A program made the position numbers and the translations under genes. From NCBI GenBank assembly GCA_041485385.1, contig JBGPJM010000062.1, positions 1-22,127 on the forward strand: DNA of 22,127 nt, written 5' to 3'. The notes below the pieces were generated by a model. That model did not search any database and was not told where the DNA came from. It saw nothing but the letters and a program-made list of their open reading frames with translations. Each line of letters opens with the position of its first letter. The stretch's first letter is position 1. This document shows, piece after piece, positions 14,383 to 22,127 of the stretch. This stretch comes from JBGPJM01 sp041485385 (lineage in GTDB: Bacteria > Planctomycetota > Phycisphaerae > Phycisphaerales > UBA1924).

Positions 14383-14977
14383 TCAGCCCCCCCCGCTCCC
14401 GCCCGCTTCTTCCTCAACCGATCTTGCCGGGCGCTCGCGATATTCCGCCGAGGGCCTGCGCCGGAAGCGCGTAATGCTCGCGGAGCTCCAGGGCGCGATG
14501 GTCCGCCGTCGATGTCAGCGCAGCGCGGCCCGGGCCGGCGCCGTTGGTGCGGTCCCCGCGCTGGCGATCGGCGTGGCCACGTGGATGCTCATCCACACGG
14601 GCGGGGGCCCCACCGGGCGGAACCTCGCTAGGGAGGCGACGGGGTCGGTGCCCTCTGAAACTCCGCCCTTGGCGCCGCGGCCGGTGATGACGCGGGCCCG
14701 CCTCGAATGTGTCCAGACCGACCCGGAGCGGGTGCACCGCTTCATCGTGTCGGCGCCCGCGAAGCCGCTTGTCCCGATCGACGACGACGAGCTCCTCGAG
14801 GCGCTCGCGCAGGCCGGCGCCCGCTGCGGAATTGTCCGTTCCGGCAGCCGGGTCCTCGTCACCGACAACACCAATGGCGATGAACTGAGGGTCAAGCCGC
14901 TGGGCCGCGGCGAGCCCGCTGCCCCCCCGGCCGGGCCCGGGGCGATGCGCGCTGCCGGGGGCGCCGGCGCGGTATAG
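14372..14977 (+). CDS. Single-pass membrane protein, putative anti-sigma partner
   Basis: The product is 201 aa. A cytoplasmic N-terminal part (1-54), with a basic helix GLRRKRVMLAELQGAMVRRR, leads into one membrane helix at about 55-75. An exported part follows, with an Ala/Pro-rich tail. The exported segment ELLEALAQAGARCGIVRSGSRVLVTDN resembles a small alpha-beta fold. The overlap with the ECF sigma gene and the topology suggest a membrane-bound anti-sigma factor, but the zinc HxxxCxxC motif of ZAS-type anti-sigma factors is absent. The assignment is therefore by context only. Confidence 0.65.
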   Translation: MNADQPPPLPPASSSTDLAGRSRYSAEGLRRKRVMLAELQGAMVRRRCQRSAARAGAVGAVPALAIGVATWMLIHTGGGPTGRNLAREATGSVPSETPPLAPRPVMTRARLECVQTDPERVHRFIVSAPAKPLVPIDDDELLEALAQAGARCGIVRSGSRVLVTDNTNGDELRVKPLGRGEPAAPPAGPGAMRAAGGAGAV

Positions 14978-14986
14978 TCGGGCGCA

Positions 14987-15430
14987 ATGTCGCGAGTTGC
15001 GATTATTCTTGCCCAGGCCGCGCAGGCGAGCGGTGCCCCACCGGGTCTTTCGCCCCGCATCAAGGTCTGGGCGCTGCTGCTGTTCCTTCTGATGATGATC
15101 ATCATCGCGCTGACGGCCATCGCCTTGCTCGTGGCGATTCGACGGCGCGGGCGGGCGGGGCGGGGCGCGGATGGCGGCGCCGGCCCGCGCCGGCACAAGC
15201 AGACGACCGATCCGTGGTCGGAGGCCGCCAACCGGTTGAAGCTGGAAAAGAAGGAGAATGAGAGCGAGCACGTCTCGACGGGCGACACGGTGGACATCGA
15301 TCCGTCCGAGCTGTCGCCGGGCGATGTCGAGCCCGATTCGCACGACGACGACGACCGCGGCAAGGACGACGGCGATACGAAGCACAACGGCGAAAACGGG
15401 CACAACAAGCCGAAGGAGCCGCGGAAATGA
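14987..15430 (+). CDS. Small membrane protein with acidic C-terminal tail
   Basis: The product is 147 aa. It has a short N-terminal segment, one strong membrane helix (VWALLLFLLMMIIIALTAIALLVAI, about 27-51) and a basic patch RRRGRAGR, which places the tail in the cytoplasm. The tail is disordered and highly charged, rich in Asp, Glu, Lys and His. No family is recognised. It follows the preceding gene by 9 nt, and its TGA overlaps the ATG of the reductase gene (ATGA), so it is part of the same transcription unit. Confidence 0.68.
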   Translation: MSRVAIILAQAAQASGAPPGLSPRIKVWALLLFLLMMIIIALTAIALLVAIRRRGRAGRGADGGAGPRRHKQTTDPWSEAANRLKLEKKENESEHVSTGDTVDIDPSELSPGDVEPDSHDDDDRGKDDGDTKHNGENGHNKPKEPRK

Positions 15431-16185
15431 GCGGGAAATCGCGCCCGGTGGCGGTGGTCACCGGCGGGGCGCGCCGGGTGGGAAAGGCGATTGTGCAGGC
15501 GCTGTGCGCGGCGGGGTGCGACGCGGTCGTGACGTACAACCACAGCCAGAACGAGGCGGAGCACGCCGCGGAGGCGTGGCGGGCGACGGGCGCGACGGTG
15601 GAGCTGGTGCGTTTGGACCTGAAAAACACGGGAGAAACGGAGCGTTTCGCGGCGAGGCTGTCGCGGGAACGGGCGCGGCTGGACGTGCTGGTGCACAACG
15701 CGTCGATCTACTCGCCGTCGCCTTTGGCGACGGTGACGGAGGCGGAGGCGCTGCGGTTCTACCGCGTCAATGCGCTGGCGCCGCTGATGCTCACCAGGGG
15801 AATGGCGGCGCGGCTTTCGGAGTCGCAACTCGTTGGTGGAGCGGCAGTTATAGCGATGGCGGACATTCATGCGATGGGGTTGCCCAGGCGGGATTTCGTG
15901 GCGTATTCGATGTCGAAGGCGGCGCTGGTGGAGATGGTTCGCGCGCTGGCGGTGGAGCTGGCTCCGAGGGTGCGGGTGAACGGGGTGGCGCCGGGGGTGG
16001 TGGCATGGCCGGAGCATGGGCCGGGGGCGCAGGAACGCGCGCAAGTCGAGTACCTGTCGAGAGTTCCGCTCGGCCGCTCGGGGACGCCGGAGGACGCGGC
16101 GGGGGCGGTGAAGTGGCTGGCGCTGGAGGCGACGTACGTGACGGGGCAGGTGATCAGGCTGGATGGGGGGCGGTCCCTGCGGTAG
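15427..16185 (+). CDS. SDR-family oxidoreductase, pteridine-reductase-like
   Basis: The product is 252 aa. The NADP(H)-binding motif TGGARRVG (12-19) fits the TGxxxRxG pattern characteristic of pteridine reductases such as FolM and PTR1. NAS (91-93) supports the Rossmann core. The catalytic residues look like D146, Y160 and K164 (MADIHAM, YSMSK), with Asp in place of the usual SDR serine, again as in PTR1. The C-terminus has the family NGVAPG and VTGQVIRLDGGRSL. The likely reaction is NADPH-dependent reduction of a pterin or related substrate. 3-oxoacyl-ACP reductase remains possible. It is the last gene of its cluster, and a weak terminator follows. Confidence 0.85.
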   Translation: MSGKSRPVAVVTGGARRVGKAIVQALCAAGCDAVVTYNHSQNEAEHAAEAWRATGATVELVRLDLKNTGETERFAARLSRERARLDVLVHNASIYSPSPLATVTEAEALRFYRVNALAPLMLTRGMAARLSESQLVGGAAVIAMADIHAMGLPRRDFVAYSMSKAALVEMVRALAVELAPRVRVNGVAPGVVAWPEHGPGAQERAQVEYLSRVPLGRSGTPEDAAGAVKWLALEATYVTGQVIRLDGGRSLR

Positions 16186-16241
16186 GTCGCCGATTTGGGG
16201 GAGGGCCCGATCTGCGCGCCCAAACGGGGGAATACCCCATG

Positions 16242-16258
16242 AAAACGGCGCGTTTTTT
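16242..16258 (+). terminator. Possible terminator after the reductase gene
   Basis: AAAACG-GCG-CGTTTT is a 6-bp stem followed by further T residues (TTTTTT in total), 57 nt after the SDR stop. A second small hairpin, GGGG-AATA-CCCC, lies just before it. The rest of the 269-nt gap to the kinase end has no supported gene. Confidence 0.5.
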
Positions 16259-16454
16259 GGCACGTTCGGTGGACTAACCACGATGTTCCGCGAGGTTCCC
16301 CAAGCAGCGATCGGGCGGTTGGCGGGCCGGCGGGGATCGCGGCTGGATAATCCCCGGGTGTGGGGAGTGAGTTGCCTGGATGGCCGCGACCGGGACAACG
16401 TGCGCGGCTTGCCGGACTTCGAACCCAACTTCGAAGGCGATCTCACCTGACTGG

Positions 16455-19070
16455 CTACTTGTGCGAAGCGAACGGCGCGGTCTTGGCGATCTCGCCGCGG
16501 ACCTGTTCAACGAACGGCTCGAAGTTCTTCGGACTCTTCTTCGCGAGAGACTCGTAGACCGCGAGCGCATCGTTGAAGCACACGAGCGCCGCGTCGGGAT
16601 CGGGGACGCGGACGAGGACGGTGCCCAGTGATTCGCGCGCCTTGGCCCATTCAAACTGGTATTGCGTGTTCTCCGGGCTTGCCTGCTTGAGCTCGGACGC
16701 CGCGGTGAGATAGGAGGTGTACTGGCGTCTCGCTTCCTCGATGTCGTCGCGTCGAATGGCCAGGTCGCCGAGGGCGCACTGAGTCTGCGCGAGATCGAGG
16801 ACGGCGCGGAGGTCGCTCGGGTCACCCTCGGCGAGTTCGCGTGCGGTCGTATAGGCCGCGCGGAGGTGCTGCTCCGCGCCGTCGAGATCCTCGGTTGCGA
16901 GCAGGACGCCGGCGATCTCCTGGCGGGCCTTGAGCAGATCGCGCTTGGCACGTGCGCTGTCGGGGGCCAACCTGACGAGTTCAAGCCGGTGCCTGAGCGC
17001 CGCATCGTACTGGGCTTTGGCCTCCTCGAACTGCTGCTGGCTGAACGCCCACTTGCCGCGCTTCGCGCAGGCGACTGAGATGTCGCGGAGAAGGTCGGCG
17101 TTGGCGGGGTCGGCCTTCAGCAAGTCTTCGCGGGTCTGATAGGCGATCGTGTAGTGCCGGAGCGCCGCGGAGGAATCCGAATGGAGCTCCAGATCGGCGA
17201 GTTTGTTGTACGCGGTCGCGAGAAGGCGGCGTGTCGCCACGGCGCCGTCCGATCGAGAGATGGGCTCGAGGATCGAGAGGGCCTCGTTGGCGGCGGCGAG
17301 GGCGGCGGGGGATTCGCCGGCGATCTCCAGCGCATCGGCGAGCCGGATATTCGCCGCGGCGAGGTCCAGGCTGATCGCGGGATCGCCGGGACCCTGGGCA
17401 AGCGTGCGGAGGAGGTCGATCGACTTGCGGATACTCTCCGCGGCGGCGGCCGGGTCGCCCTTGCCGCCGGATCGAACGCCGCCCTGCAGCGCCGCGAGAT
17501 TCGAGTAGGCCGCCGCGAGCTCCCTCCTGAGCTGCGGATCACCCTTGGAGTCGGCCTCGGCCTCGCGGAGATACTCGACGGTGCTGGCCGCGAGCTGCTC
17601 GCGCGAAGGGAGCGCGCCGGCCAGCTTGCTGAGGTCGGGGACGACCTCGAGCAGCTTGCGCGCCAGCATTCCCGCGCGCCGGCGCTCGTTGTCGGCACGG
17701 TCGCGCTGCTGCTCGGCGGCCTTCTGTGCGGCGACGGCGACGACGCTTGCCTGTCTGGCGATCGTGGCCTGGCGCGAGGCCTCTCTCCATGCGATGCCGG
17801 TGACGACGATACCGGCGAGGAGAAGAAGGAACACGGCGGCCGCGGTAGCAACCCCGGCGCGGTTGCGCTGGAGGAACTTGGCGGCGCGGTAGGACCATTG
17901 GTCGGGGCGGGCGATGACGGGGAGGCCGGTGAGGTGGCGCTGGATGTCCTGGGCGAACTGCTCGACGGAGGAGTAGCGGCGGCGCGGGACCTTGCGGAGG
18001 GCCATGAGGACGATGTTGTCAATGTCGCCGGCGAGGCGGCGCTTGAGTTTGTGGGGCTGGCCGTGGCGGGTCTTGGCGACGAGCCTGGGGTCGATGAGGC
18101 GGGTGGTGCCGTCGCCGCGGGAGACGGTCTCTGCCTTGGTGACGCGGGTGCTGGGGCGCTCGGGCTCGACCTCGCAGATGACGCGGATGATCTCCTCGTG
18201 CAGGCGGCTCTTGAACTGGTAGGGGGCGTGGCCGGTGAGGAGCTCGTAGAGGAGGACGCCGAGGGAGTAGACGTCGCTGGAGGTGGAGACGGGCTTGCCG
18301 GCGACCTGCTCGGGGCTGGCGTACTCGGGGGTCATGAGGCGGATCTCGGGCCCGGTCATGATGGAGAAGGCGGAGAGCTCCGGGTTGAGCATCTTGGCGA
18401 TGCCGAAGTCGAGGAGCTTGGGCTCGCCATCGGCGCCAACGAGGATGTTGCCGGGCTTGAGGTCGCGGTGGACGATGAGGTTCTGGTGCGCGTAGTGGAC
18501 GGCGGAGCAGACCTTGGCGAAGAGGCCGAGGCGCTCGACGATGGAGAGCTCCTGCGCATCGCAGAAGCGGTCGATGGGCTCGCCCTCGATGTACTCCATG
18601 ACGAAGTAGGGGAGGCCCTCGGGGGTGGCGCCGGCGTCCATGACGCGGGCGATGTTGGGATGGCTGAGGGCGGTGAGGACCTGGCGCTCGAGGTCGAAGC
18701 GGCGGAGGATGTCGGCGGTGTCCATGCCGCGGCGGATGAGCTTGATGGCGACGCGCTTCTTGATCTGGTCATCGTCGCGAACGGCGAGGAGGACGGAGCC
18801 CATGCCGCCGCGGCCGATCTCGCGGAAGACGCGGTAGGGGCCGATGCGGTCGGGGATATCGGGACCGGCGAAGAAACCCGTGCCGGCCGGCACAGGGGTC
18901 TGGACCGTCGGTTCGGCGCCCGGGTCCTTGTCAAGCAGAGCCTGCACCTCGCGGCGGAGGTCGAGATCACCGCCGCATTTCATCTCGAGAAAGGCCGGGC
19001 GTTCTTCGGGATCGAGCCGACACACGCAGTTGAAGAGCTCGGCGATCCGCTGATGGCGTTGGGCTGACAT
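16455..19070 (-). CDS. Membrane Ser/Thr protein kinase with TPR-like extracytoplasmic region
   Basis: The product is 871 aa. An N-terminal helical segment (1-60) precedes the kinase domain (about 77-385). The kinase has GRGGMGS (86-92), VAIK with K110, the helix-C Glu near 128, HRDLKPGN (201-208), DFG (221-223) and TPEYASPEQ (247-255), so all catalytic residues are present. One membrane helix spans about 405-427. The remaining 440 residues are a coiled segment and then helical repeats of TPR type, for example AAAYSNLAALQGG, ATAYNKLADLELH and FEEAKAQYDAALRHR, predicted to be outside the membrane. The start at 19070 lies 6 nt after the stop of a sigma factor gene. This sigma-kinase pairing is a recurrent planctomycete arrangement. 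It probably senses an envelope signal or partner and phosphorylates cytoplasmic targets, perhaps the sigma factor. Confidence 0.92.
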   Translation of the reverse strand: MSAQRHQRIAELFNCVCRLDPEERPAFLEMKCGGDLDLRREVQALLDKDPGAEPTVQTPVPAGTGFFAGPDIPDRIGPYRVFREIGRGGMGSVLLAVRDDDQIKKRVAIKLIRRGMDTADILRRFDLERQVLTALSHPNIARVMDAGATPEGLPYFVMEYIEGEPIDRFCDAQELSIVERLGLFAKVCSAVHYAHQNLIVHRDLKPGNILVGADGEPKLLDFGIAKMLNPELSAFSIMTGPEIRLMTPEYASPEQVAGKPVSTSSDVYSLGVLLYELLTGHAPYQFKSRLHEEIIRVICEVEPERPSTRVTKAETVSRGDGTTRLIDPRLVAKTRHGQPHKLKRRLAGDIDNIVLMALRKVPRRRYSSVEQFAQDIQRHLTGLPVIARPDQWSYRAAKFLQRNRAGVATAAAVFLLLLAGIVVTGIAWREASRQATIARQASVVAVAAQKAAEQQRDRADNERRRAGMLARKLLEVVPDLSKLAGALPSREQLAASTVEYLREAEADSKGDPQLRRELAAAYSNLAALQGGVRSGGKGDPAAAAESIRKSIDLLRTLAQGPGDPAISLDLAAANIRLADALEIAGESPAALAAANEALSILEPISRSDGAVATRRLLATAYNKLADLELHSDSSAALRHYTIAYQTREDLLKADPANADLLRDISVACAKRGKWAFSQQQFEEAKAQYDAALRHRLELVRLAPDSARAKRDLLKARQEIAGVLLATEDLDGAEQHLRAAYTTARELAEGDPSDLRAVLDLAQTQCALGDLAIRRDDIEEARRQYTSYLTAASELKQASPENTQYQFEWAKARESLGTVLVRVPDPDAALVCFNDALAVYESLAKKSPKNFEPFVEQVRGEIAKTAPFASHK

Positions 19071-19076
19071 GACTTC

Positions 19077-19646
19077 TCACGATTCGAGGCGAGCCCTGAG
19101 CCAGGCGAGAGCGAAGCGCCATTCTGCTTTGATCGTCGTCTCGGACACAGCCAGAACCTGGGCGGCCTCCTCCACACCCAAGCCGCCGAAAACGCGGAGC
19201 TCGACAATGCGGGCCCGGCGCTCATTGAGGGCGGCGAGCTCGTTGAGGGCATGGTCGAGATCCATGAAGTCCACGGGACCGGGGATGGAGCGGTGCACCG
19301 CGCACTCGATGAGAGTGAGCGGTCGCTGACCTCCGGCGCGCTTGGCGGCCCGGCGGCCACGGGCGTAATCCACAAGTACGCGTCGGATCGTCGTGGACGC
19401 GACCGCAAGAAAATGGGCTCGCGAGCGGCAATCGATCTGGTCAGCGCCGATGAGGCGGAGGACCGCCTCGTTGACGAGTGCGGTTGGTTGCAGGGTGTGT
19501 CCGGGGTTCTCCCTCGCCATGTGACGGCCCGCGATCACGCGGAGTTCGTCGTAGACCAGGGGCATGAGCCGGTCCAGCGCCGAGCGATCGCCGCGGCTGA
19601 TCTGCCGCAGGATGCGGGTCACGTCGGTCGCGGCGGTCGTGGGCAT
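19077..19646 (-). CDS. ECF-like sigma factor, TIGR02999 type
   Basis: The product is 189 aa. The region-2 signature LQPTALVNEAVLRL...RSRAHFLAVASTTIRRVLVDYARGRRAAKRAG (52-104) is typical of the TIGR02999/Sig-70_X6 group found mainly in planctomycetes and acidobacteria. Region 4 (LNELAALNERRARIVELRVFGGLGVEEAAQVLAVSETTIKAEWRFALAWLRARL) has the helix-turn-helix. The start at 19646 is preferred, with GAGGTG about 7 nt upstream. The longer frame to 19760 crosses a likely promoter. It forms an operon with the kinase. The usual model is that the sigma factor is regulated by its cognate kinase, which is established for related pairs but unproven here. Confidence 0.9.
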   Translation of the reverse strand: MPTTAATDVTRILRQISRGDRSALDRLMPLVYDELRVIAGRHMARENPGHTLQPTALVNEAVLRLIGADQIDCRSRAHFLAVASTTIRRVLVDYARGRRAAKRAGGQRPLTLIECAVHRSIPGPVDFMDLDHALNELAALNERRARIVELRVFGGLGVEEAAQVLAVSETTIKAEWRFALAWLRARLES

Positions 19647-19676
19647 GCGGTCACCTCGGGAGGTTGAGCAGCCCGC

Positions 19677-19705
19677 AGTGTACCAGAGCGAGGGGAGGCA
19701 ACCAA
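19677..19705 (-). promoter_or_regulatory. Candidate promoter of the sigma-kinase operon
   Basis: On the minus strand TTGGTT (19705-19700) and TACACT (19682-19677) are separated by 17 nt, a moderate match to a housekeeping promoter. A start site near 19670 would leave a leader of about 25 nt before the ATG at 19646. Confidence 0.45.
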
Positions 19706-19739
19706 GCTGCGTAAGTACCTCCCTTGCAGGTACTTGCAG
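19706..19739. promoter_or_regulatory. Inverted repeat adjoining the sigma-kinase promoter
   Basis: AAGTACCT (19713-19720) and AGGTACTT (19728-19735) are perfect inverted arms with a 7-nt centre. Outer GCTGC and GCAGC extend the symmetry with a 2-nt bulge. It abuts the -35 element of the candidate promoter, so an operator is plausible. As RNA it could also form a hairpin. Confidence 0.55.
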
Positions 19740-19857
19740 CAATTTCCGCGCGAATGCCAAAGGCTGCGTGTTTTTTCTTCACCCCTGTTGCGCGGTTTCT
19801 TCGCTTTGAGGGTGGGCCTGTGGAGAGGGCGGCTCAGAAAGGAGGTGCTCGAGCGTA

Positions 19858-19959
19858 ATGAACCGCAGATTGACCCGCTCCCACGCCGTTGAACGCTCCG
19901 AAGGGCCGGCGTGGGAGCGGTGTTCGGGCCTGAGGGGAGAGGCAGGGGACGCGGCCTGA
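19858..19959 (+). CDS. Possible 33-aa leader peptide with very strong ribosome-binding site
   Basis: AAAGGAGGTG (about 19838-19847) is nearly the full complement of the 16S rRNA 3' end, which is rare in this window. An ATG follows 11 nt after GGAGGT. The frame reads MNRRLTRSHAVERSEGPAWE, then 13 more residues, to TGA at 19957-19959. A strong hairpin (19875-19920) lies inside the frame. The peptide is Arg-rich and has no known family. It lies 109 nt before the GDSL esterase start. It may be a leader peptide controlling that gene, or the site may be a non-coding RNA feature. Coding status is unproven. Confidence 0.35.
   Translation: MNRRLTRSHAVERSEGPAWERCSGLRGEAGDAA
19875..19920 (+). promoter_or_regulatory. 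Long perfect hairpin upstream of the esterase gene
   Basis: CCGCTCCCACGCCG (19875-19888) pairs perfectly over 14 bp with CGGCGTGGGAGCGG (19907-19920) around an 18-nt loop. No T run follows, so simple intrinsic termination is unlikely. It lies between a strong ribosome-binding sequence and the esterase gene. No other gene is seen in 19647-20068. Confidence 0.6.
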
Positions 19960-20068
19960 CCAGGCCGCCGTTGGAACCGGCGGATGAGTGCTCGACCGAG
20001 GTGCAGTGGGCGCCGCGGCGGATCTCGCTCCGGAATGGTGATCTCTAGTAGACAAAAGGAGACCAGAA

Positions 20069-22127
20069 ATGACTATCAGGAGGCGCCTTGCCGGCGCTGT
20101 GTGCATCTCGACGCTGTTGGCCGCGGCCGGGCTGGGGCCAATCAGCACTGCCCGGGCCCAGCCCGGCGGTTGCCCCGCTGACTGGGACCGGAACGGTGTG
20201 CTGAACAGCGAGGACTTCTTTGCCTATCTCAACGCATTCTTCGCGGGCAACGCCGACTTCAATCTCGACGGTGTCACAAACTCGCAGGACTTCTTTGACT
20301 ACCTGGCGCAGTTCTTCAGCGGCTGTCCGCAAGGCGGCAGAACGCGGATGGTGGTGCTCGGCGACAGCCTCTCGGATGTCGGCCGGCACTTCGCGTTGTA
20401 CGGCACTCCCGCGGCCCCGAACTGGCAGGGCCGGTTCTCTGACGGCCCGGTCTGGGTGGAGCGTCTGGCGGAGGGTCTGGGGATCGCGCCTGCCGAAGTG
20501 CGAAACTACGCGATCGGCGGCGCGACCTCGGGCGAGGACAACTGCTGCACACCGGGTGCACCGAGCCTGCTCGACGAGCTGAGGGAATACGCCGCGGACG
20601 TGCAGGAGCAAGGGCCGCCGACGGCGGATGCGGTGTACGTCCTCTGGATCGGCGGCAACGACTTCGAGCTCTGGAGGCAGAACCAGCCGGAGAGCGGCGG
20701 GCCCGAGGTGCTCATCTCCGGCGCGATGCAGAACATCGCGCAGGTGATCACCACGCTTGCGACGAACGGCGCTCATCGGATCCTGGTGGCGAACCTGCCG
20801 GATCTGGGGCGAATCCCCAGGGTCCAGGGCATGGATCCTCAGACCGCCGCGCTGGCGACGGTGGGCACCGTGCTGTTCAACACCAATCTCTCCTGGACGC
20901 TCGGCCAGCTCGAAGCAGACCTTCACGTCGACATCATTCAGTTCGACGTCTTCTCGCTCTTCGAGCAGATCGTCGACAGTCCCGGCGCGTTCGGATTCAC
21001 GGATGCCACCACGGCCTGCCTGCCGCCGGACAGCGTCACGCCCTGCCAGTCTCCCGGTGCACACGTCTTCTGGGACGCGGTGCATCCAAGCGCGGCGGCG
21101 CATCAACTGTTGGCGACGCAGGCTCAAGCGGCCATCATCAGCGGCGGTGAGCCGCTCCCGCCGGCCGTGTGCGAGCCGAACCCGTACTCGGTCACGATCA
21201 CCACCCCGTCCGGTGCGTTCACGACGGCGGCAACGACCCAGGTCAGCGGCGTGATCAACCCCGTCCCCGCGAGCGGCGCGGAAGTCCTGGTCAACCATGT
21301 GCCGGTCGCGTTCGGGGCTGACGGCAGATTCGTGGCTGACGTCGGCCTCTCCGCGGGGCAACTCGAGAATGCCGTGGTCGCGGAGCTCAGTGTTGATGGG
21401 CGCGTCGTCGATCGCGACCGGATCATGGTGTTCCAAGGAGCGTCCATCGCGCCGGGGGAGACTGTCTCGAACGCGGTGCTGGCGTCCCTAAACTCAGGCG
21501 GCGTCTCGGTGCTCCAGGACGAGTTGATGTACCAACTGACGCAGCGGGGGCTGATCAACTTGTGGCCGTATATTCCGAATCCGCTCACCAGCGGGTACGT
21601 ACCCGACGGGTTCCTCGGCTGCGACATCGGCTGGGTCGTGACGCCGACGTTCATCAACTACTCTTGTGCAACCGCCAACATCGAGCTTCATCAGGGGTTC
21701 GTGCGGGCTCGTTTCCGGTTGCACGATATTGCGCTGGGAGTCCACCTCCATGGGTGGCTCGAGGGCGACTTCTGCCCCGACCCCGGCCTGGATTGCGACG
21801 GTGAGATCTACGTCGGAAACGCGGGTGCGTACATCGACCTTGCGGTCGAGCCCCGAGCGGGCGGCAACCCGGGTGAAGTGAATGTCCGCGCCATCACCGA
21901 CCTGCTCGCGGATCCTCCTTTCAACGTGCAGGTGCTCGTCAGCGACTGCAACCCGGACTTCAACGACATCATCAGGGACCAAGTTCAACAGGTTGCCGTC
22001 ACCGAGGTCAACCAGCGCATCCAGTCCGGCATCCACGGATCGCTGCTTGATGGGAATGTGATTGCTGATCAGCTCGAGCAGATCATCGCGAGACTCTCCA
22101 TCAGCGGGCCCCTCGGCGACGCCCTGG
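20069..22127 (+). CDS. Secreted GDSL/SGNH esterase with N-terminal GC-type dockerin module, 3' end outside window
   Basis: At least 686 residues are in the window, with no stop before its end. A signal peptide (MTIRRRLAGAVCISTLLAAA...ARA, cut near 30) leads to CPADWDRNGVLNSEDFFAYLNAFFAG...NSQDFFDYLAQFFSGC (35-86), the paired EF-hand-like module bounded by Cys that marks many Phycisphaerales exported proteins. The SGNH esterase follows: GDSLSD (Ser100), YAIGGATSG, GGND (Asn197) and WDAVHP (Asp336, His339), so the catalytic set is complete. Residues about 365-455 look like an Ig-like beta domain, and the rest contains Cys-bearing beta-rich sequence with amphipathic segments that I cannot name. 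The start is supported by AAAAGGAG before the ATG. It probably hydrolyses extracellular esters. Confidence 0.9.
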   Translation, partial: MTIRRRLAGAVCISTLLAAAGLGPISTARAQPGGCPADWDRNGVLNSEDFFAYLNAFFAGNADFNLDGVTNSQDFFDYLAQFFSGCPQGGRTRMVVLGDSLSDVGRHFALYGTPAAPNWQGRFSDGPVWVERLAEGLGIAPAEVRNYAIGGATSGEDNCCTPGAPSLLDELREYAADVQEQGPPTADAVYVLWIGGNDFELWRQNQPESGGPEVLISGAMQNIAQVITTLATNGAHRILVANLPDLGRIPRVQGMDPQTAALATVGTVLFNTNLSWTLGQLEADLHVDIIQFDVFSLFEQIVDSPGAFGFTDATTACLPPDSVTPCQSPGAHVFWDAVHPSAAAHQLLATQAQAAIISGGEPLPPAVCEPNPYSVTITTPSGAFTTAATTQVSGVINPVPASGAEVLVNHVPVAFGADGRFVADVGLSAGQLENAVVAELSVDGRVVDRDRIMVFQGASIAPGETVSNAVLASLNSGGVSVLQDELMYQLTQRGLINLWPYIPNPLTSGYVPDGFLGCDIGWVVTPTFINYSCATANIELHQGFVRARFRLHDIALGVHLHGWLEGDFCPDPGLDCDGEIYVGNAGAYIDLAVEPRAGGNPGEVNVRAITDLLADPPFNVQVLVSDCNPDFNDIIRDQVQQVAVTEVNQRIQSGIHGSLLDGNVIADQLEQIIARLSISGPLGDAL

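Noticed and set aside
14515..16446. 643-codon minus-strand frame
   Set aside because: Arg/Pro/Ser-rich antisense shadow of four plus-strand genes with clear motifs.
16379..16454. tRNA-like TTCGAACCC segment
   Set aside because: The flanking bases do not form T-arm or acceptor stems, and TTCGAA is simply repeated nearby.
17154..19067. 637-codon open frame on the plus strand
   Set aside because: It is the antisense of the kinase gene. The protein is repetitive Gly/Ala/Glu/Asp sequence typical of a GC-rich shadow, and the kinase motifs on the other strand are decisive.

Overview
The window looks like a piece of a high-GC Planctomycetota genome, most likely of the Phycisphaerales. Three things point there. 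The last gene is a secreted esterase with an N-terminal 'GC-type' dockerin-like module (paired NSxDFFxYL segments closed by Cys). A sigma factor of the planctomycete/acidobacterial TIGR02999 type sits directly upstream of a Ser/Thr kinase with a TPR-like tail. A paralogous pair of short Pro/Ala-rich proteins resembles families I recall from planctomycete genomes. The assignment is by family recognition only.

Layout. (1) 1-1018: GC-rich repeats, then a small protein whose paralogue lies at 10262-10921. (2) 1031-3490, minus strand: a ubiquitin-like conjugation operon made of a ubiquitin-like/E2 fusion, a JAMM/JAB peptidase, a ThiF/E1-type adenylyltransferase and a DUF2188-like small protein. 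(3) 3491-3949: a regulatory region with four units of an exact 63-bp periodic repeat pointing at the ubiquitin-like operon. A near-identical half-conserved 20-nt site points the other way, at the next operon. (4) 3950-5853, plus strand: a divergent sigma-70-family factor, an unknown 122-aa protein and an ImmA/IrrE metallopeptidase, with overlapping ends. (5) 5854-10012: accessory sequence holding an inverted pair of ~136-bp repeats, a small membrane protein, a proline-rich gene with a probable frameshift, and two unknown genes. (6) 10262 onward: more ordinary genome, with the second paralogue, a dispersed CCACAGAG-type element, prfB with its programmed +1 frameshift (CTT TGA C), a five-gene cluster (secreted STN/coiled-coil protein, ECF sigma factor, putative membrane partner, small membrane protein, pteridine-reductase-like SDR), the kinase/sigma pair, and a GDSL esterase running off the right end.

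The most interesting unit is 1031-5853. A compact ubiquitin-like system, in which the modifier is fused to an E2-like domain without cysteine, is divergent from a sigma factor plus ImmA/IrrE protease operon. Both sides carry the same oriented site, TGTAACGG-N5-CGTATAA. That suggests one regulated system in which the sigma factor and protease control the modifier operon. This link is inference from the shared site and the divergent layout. The block lies between two directly oriented paralogues (344 and 10262), so it may be an exchangeable island.
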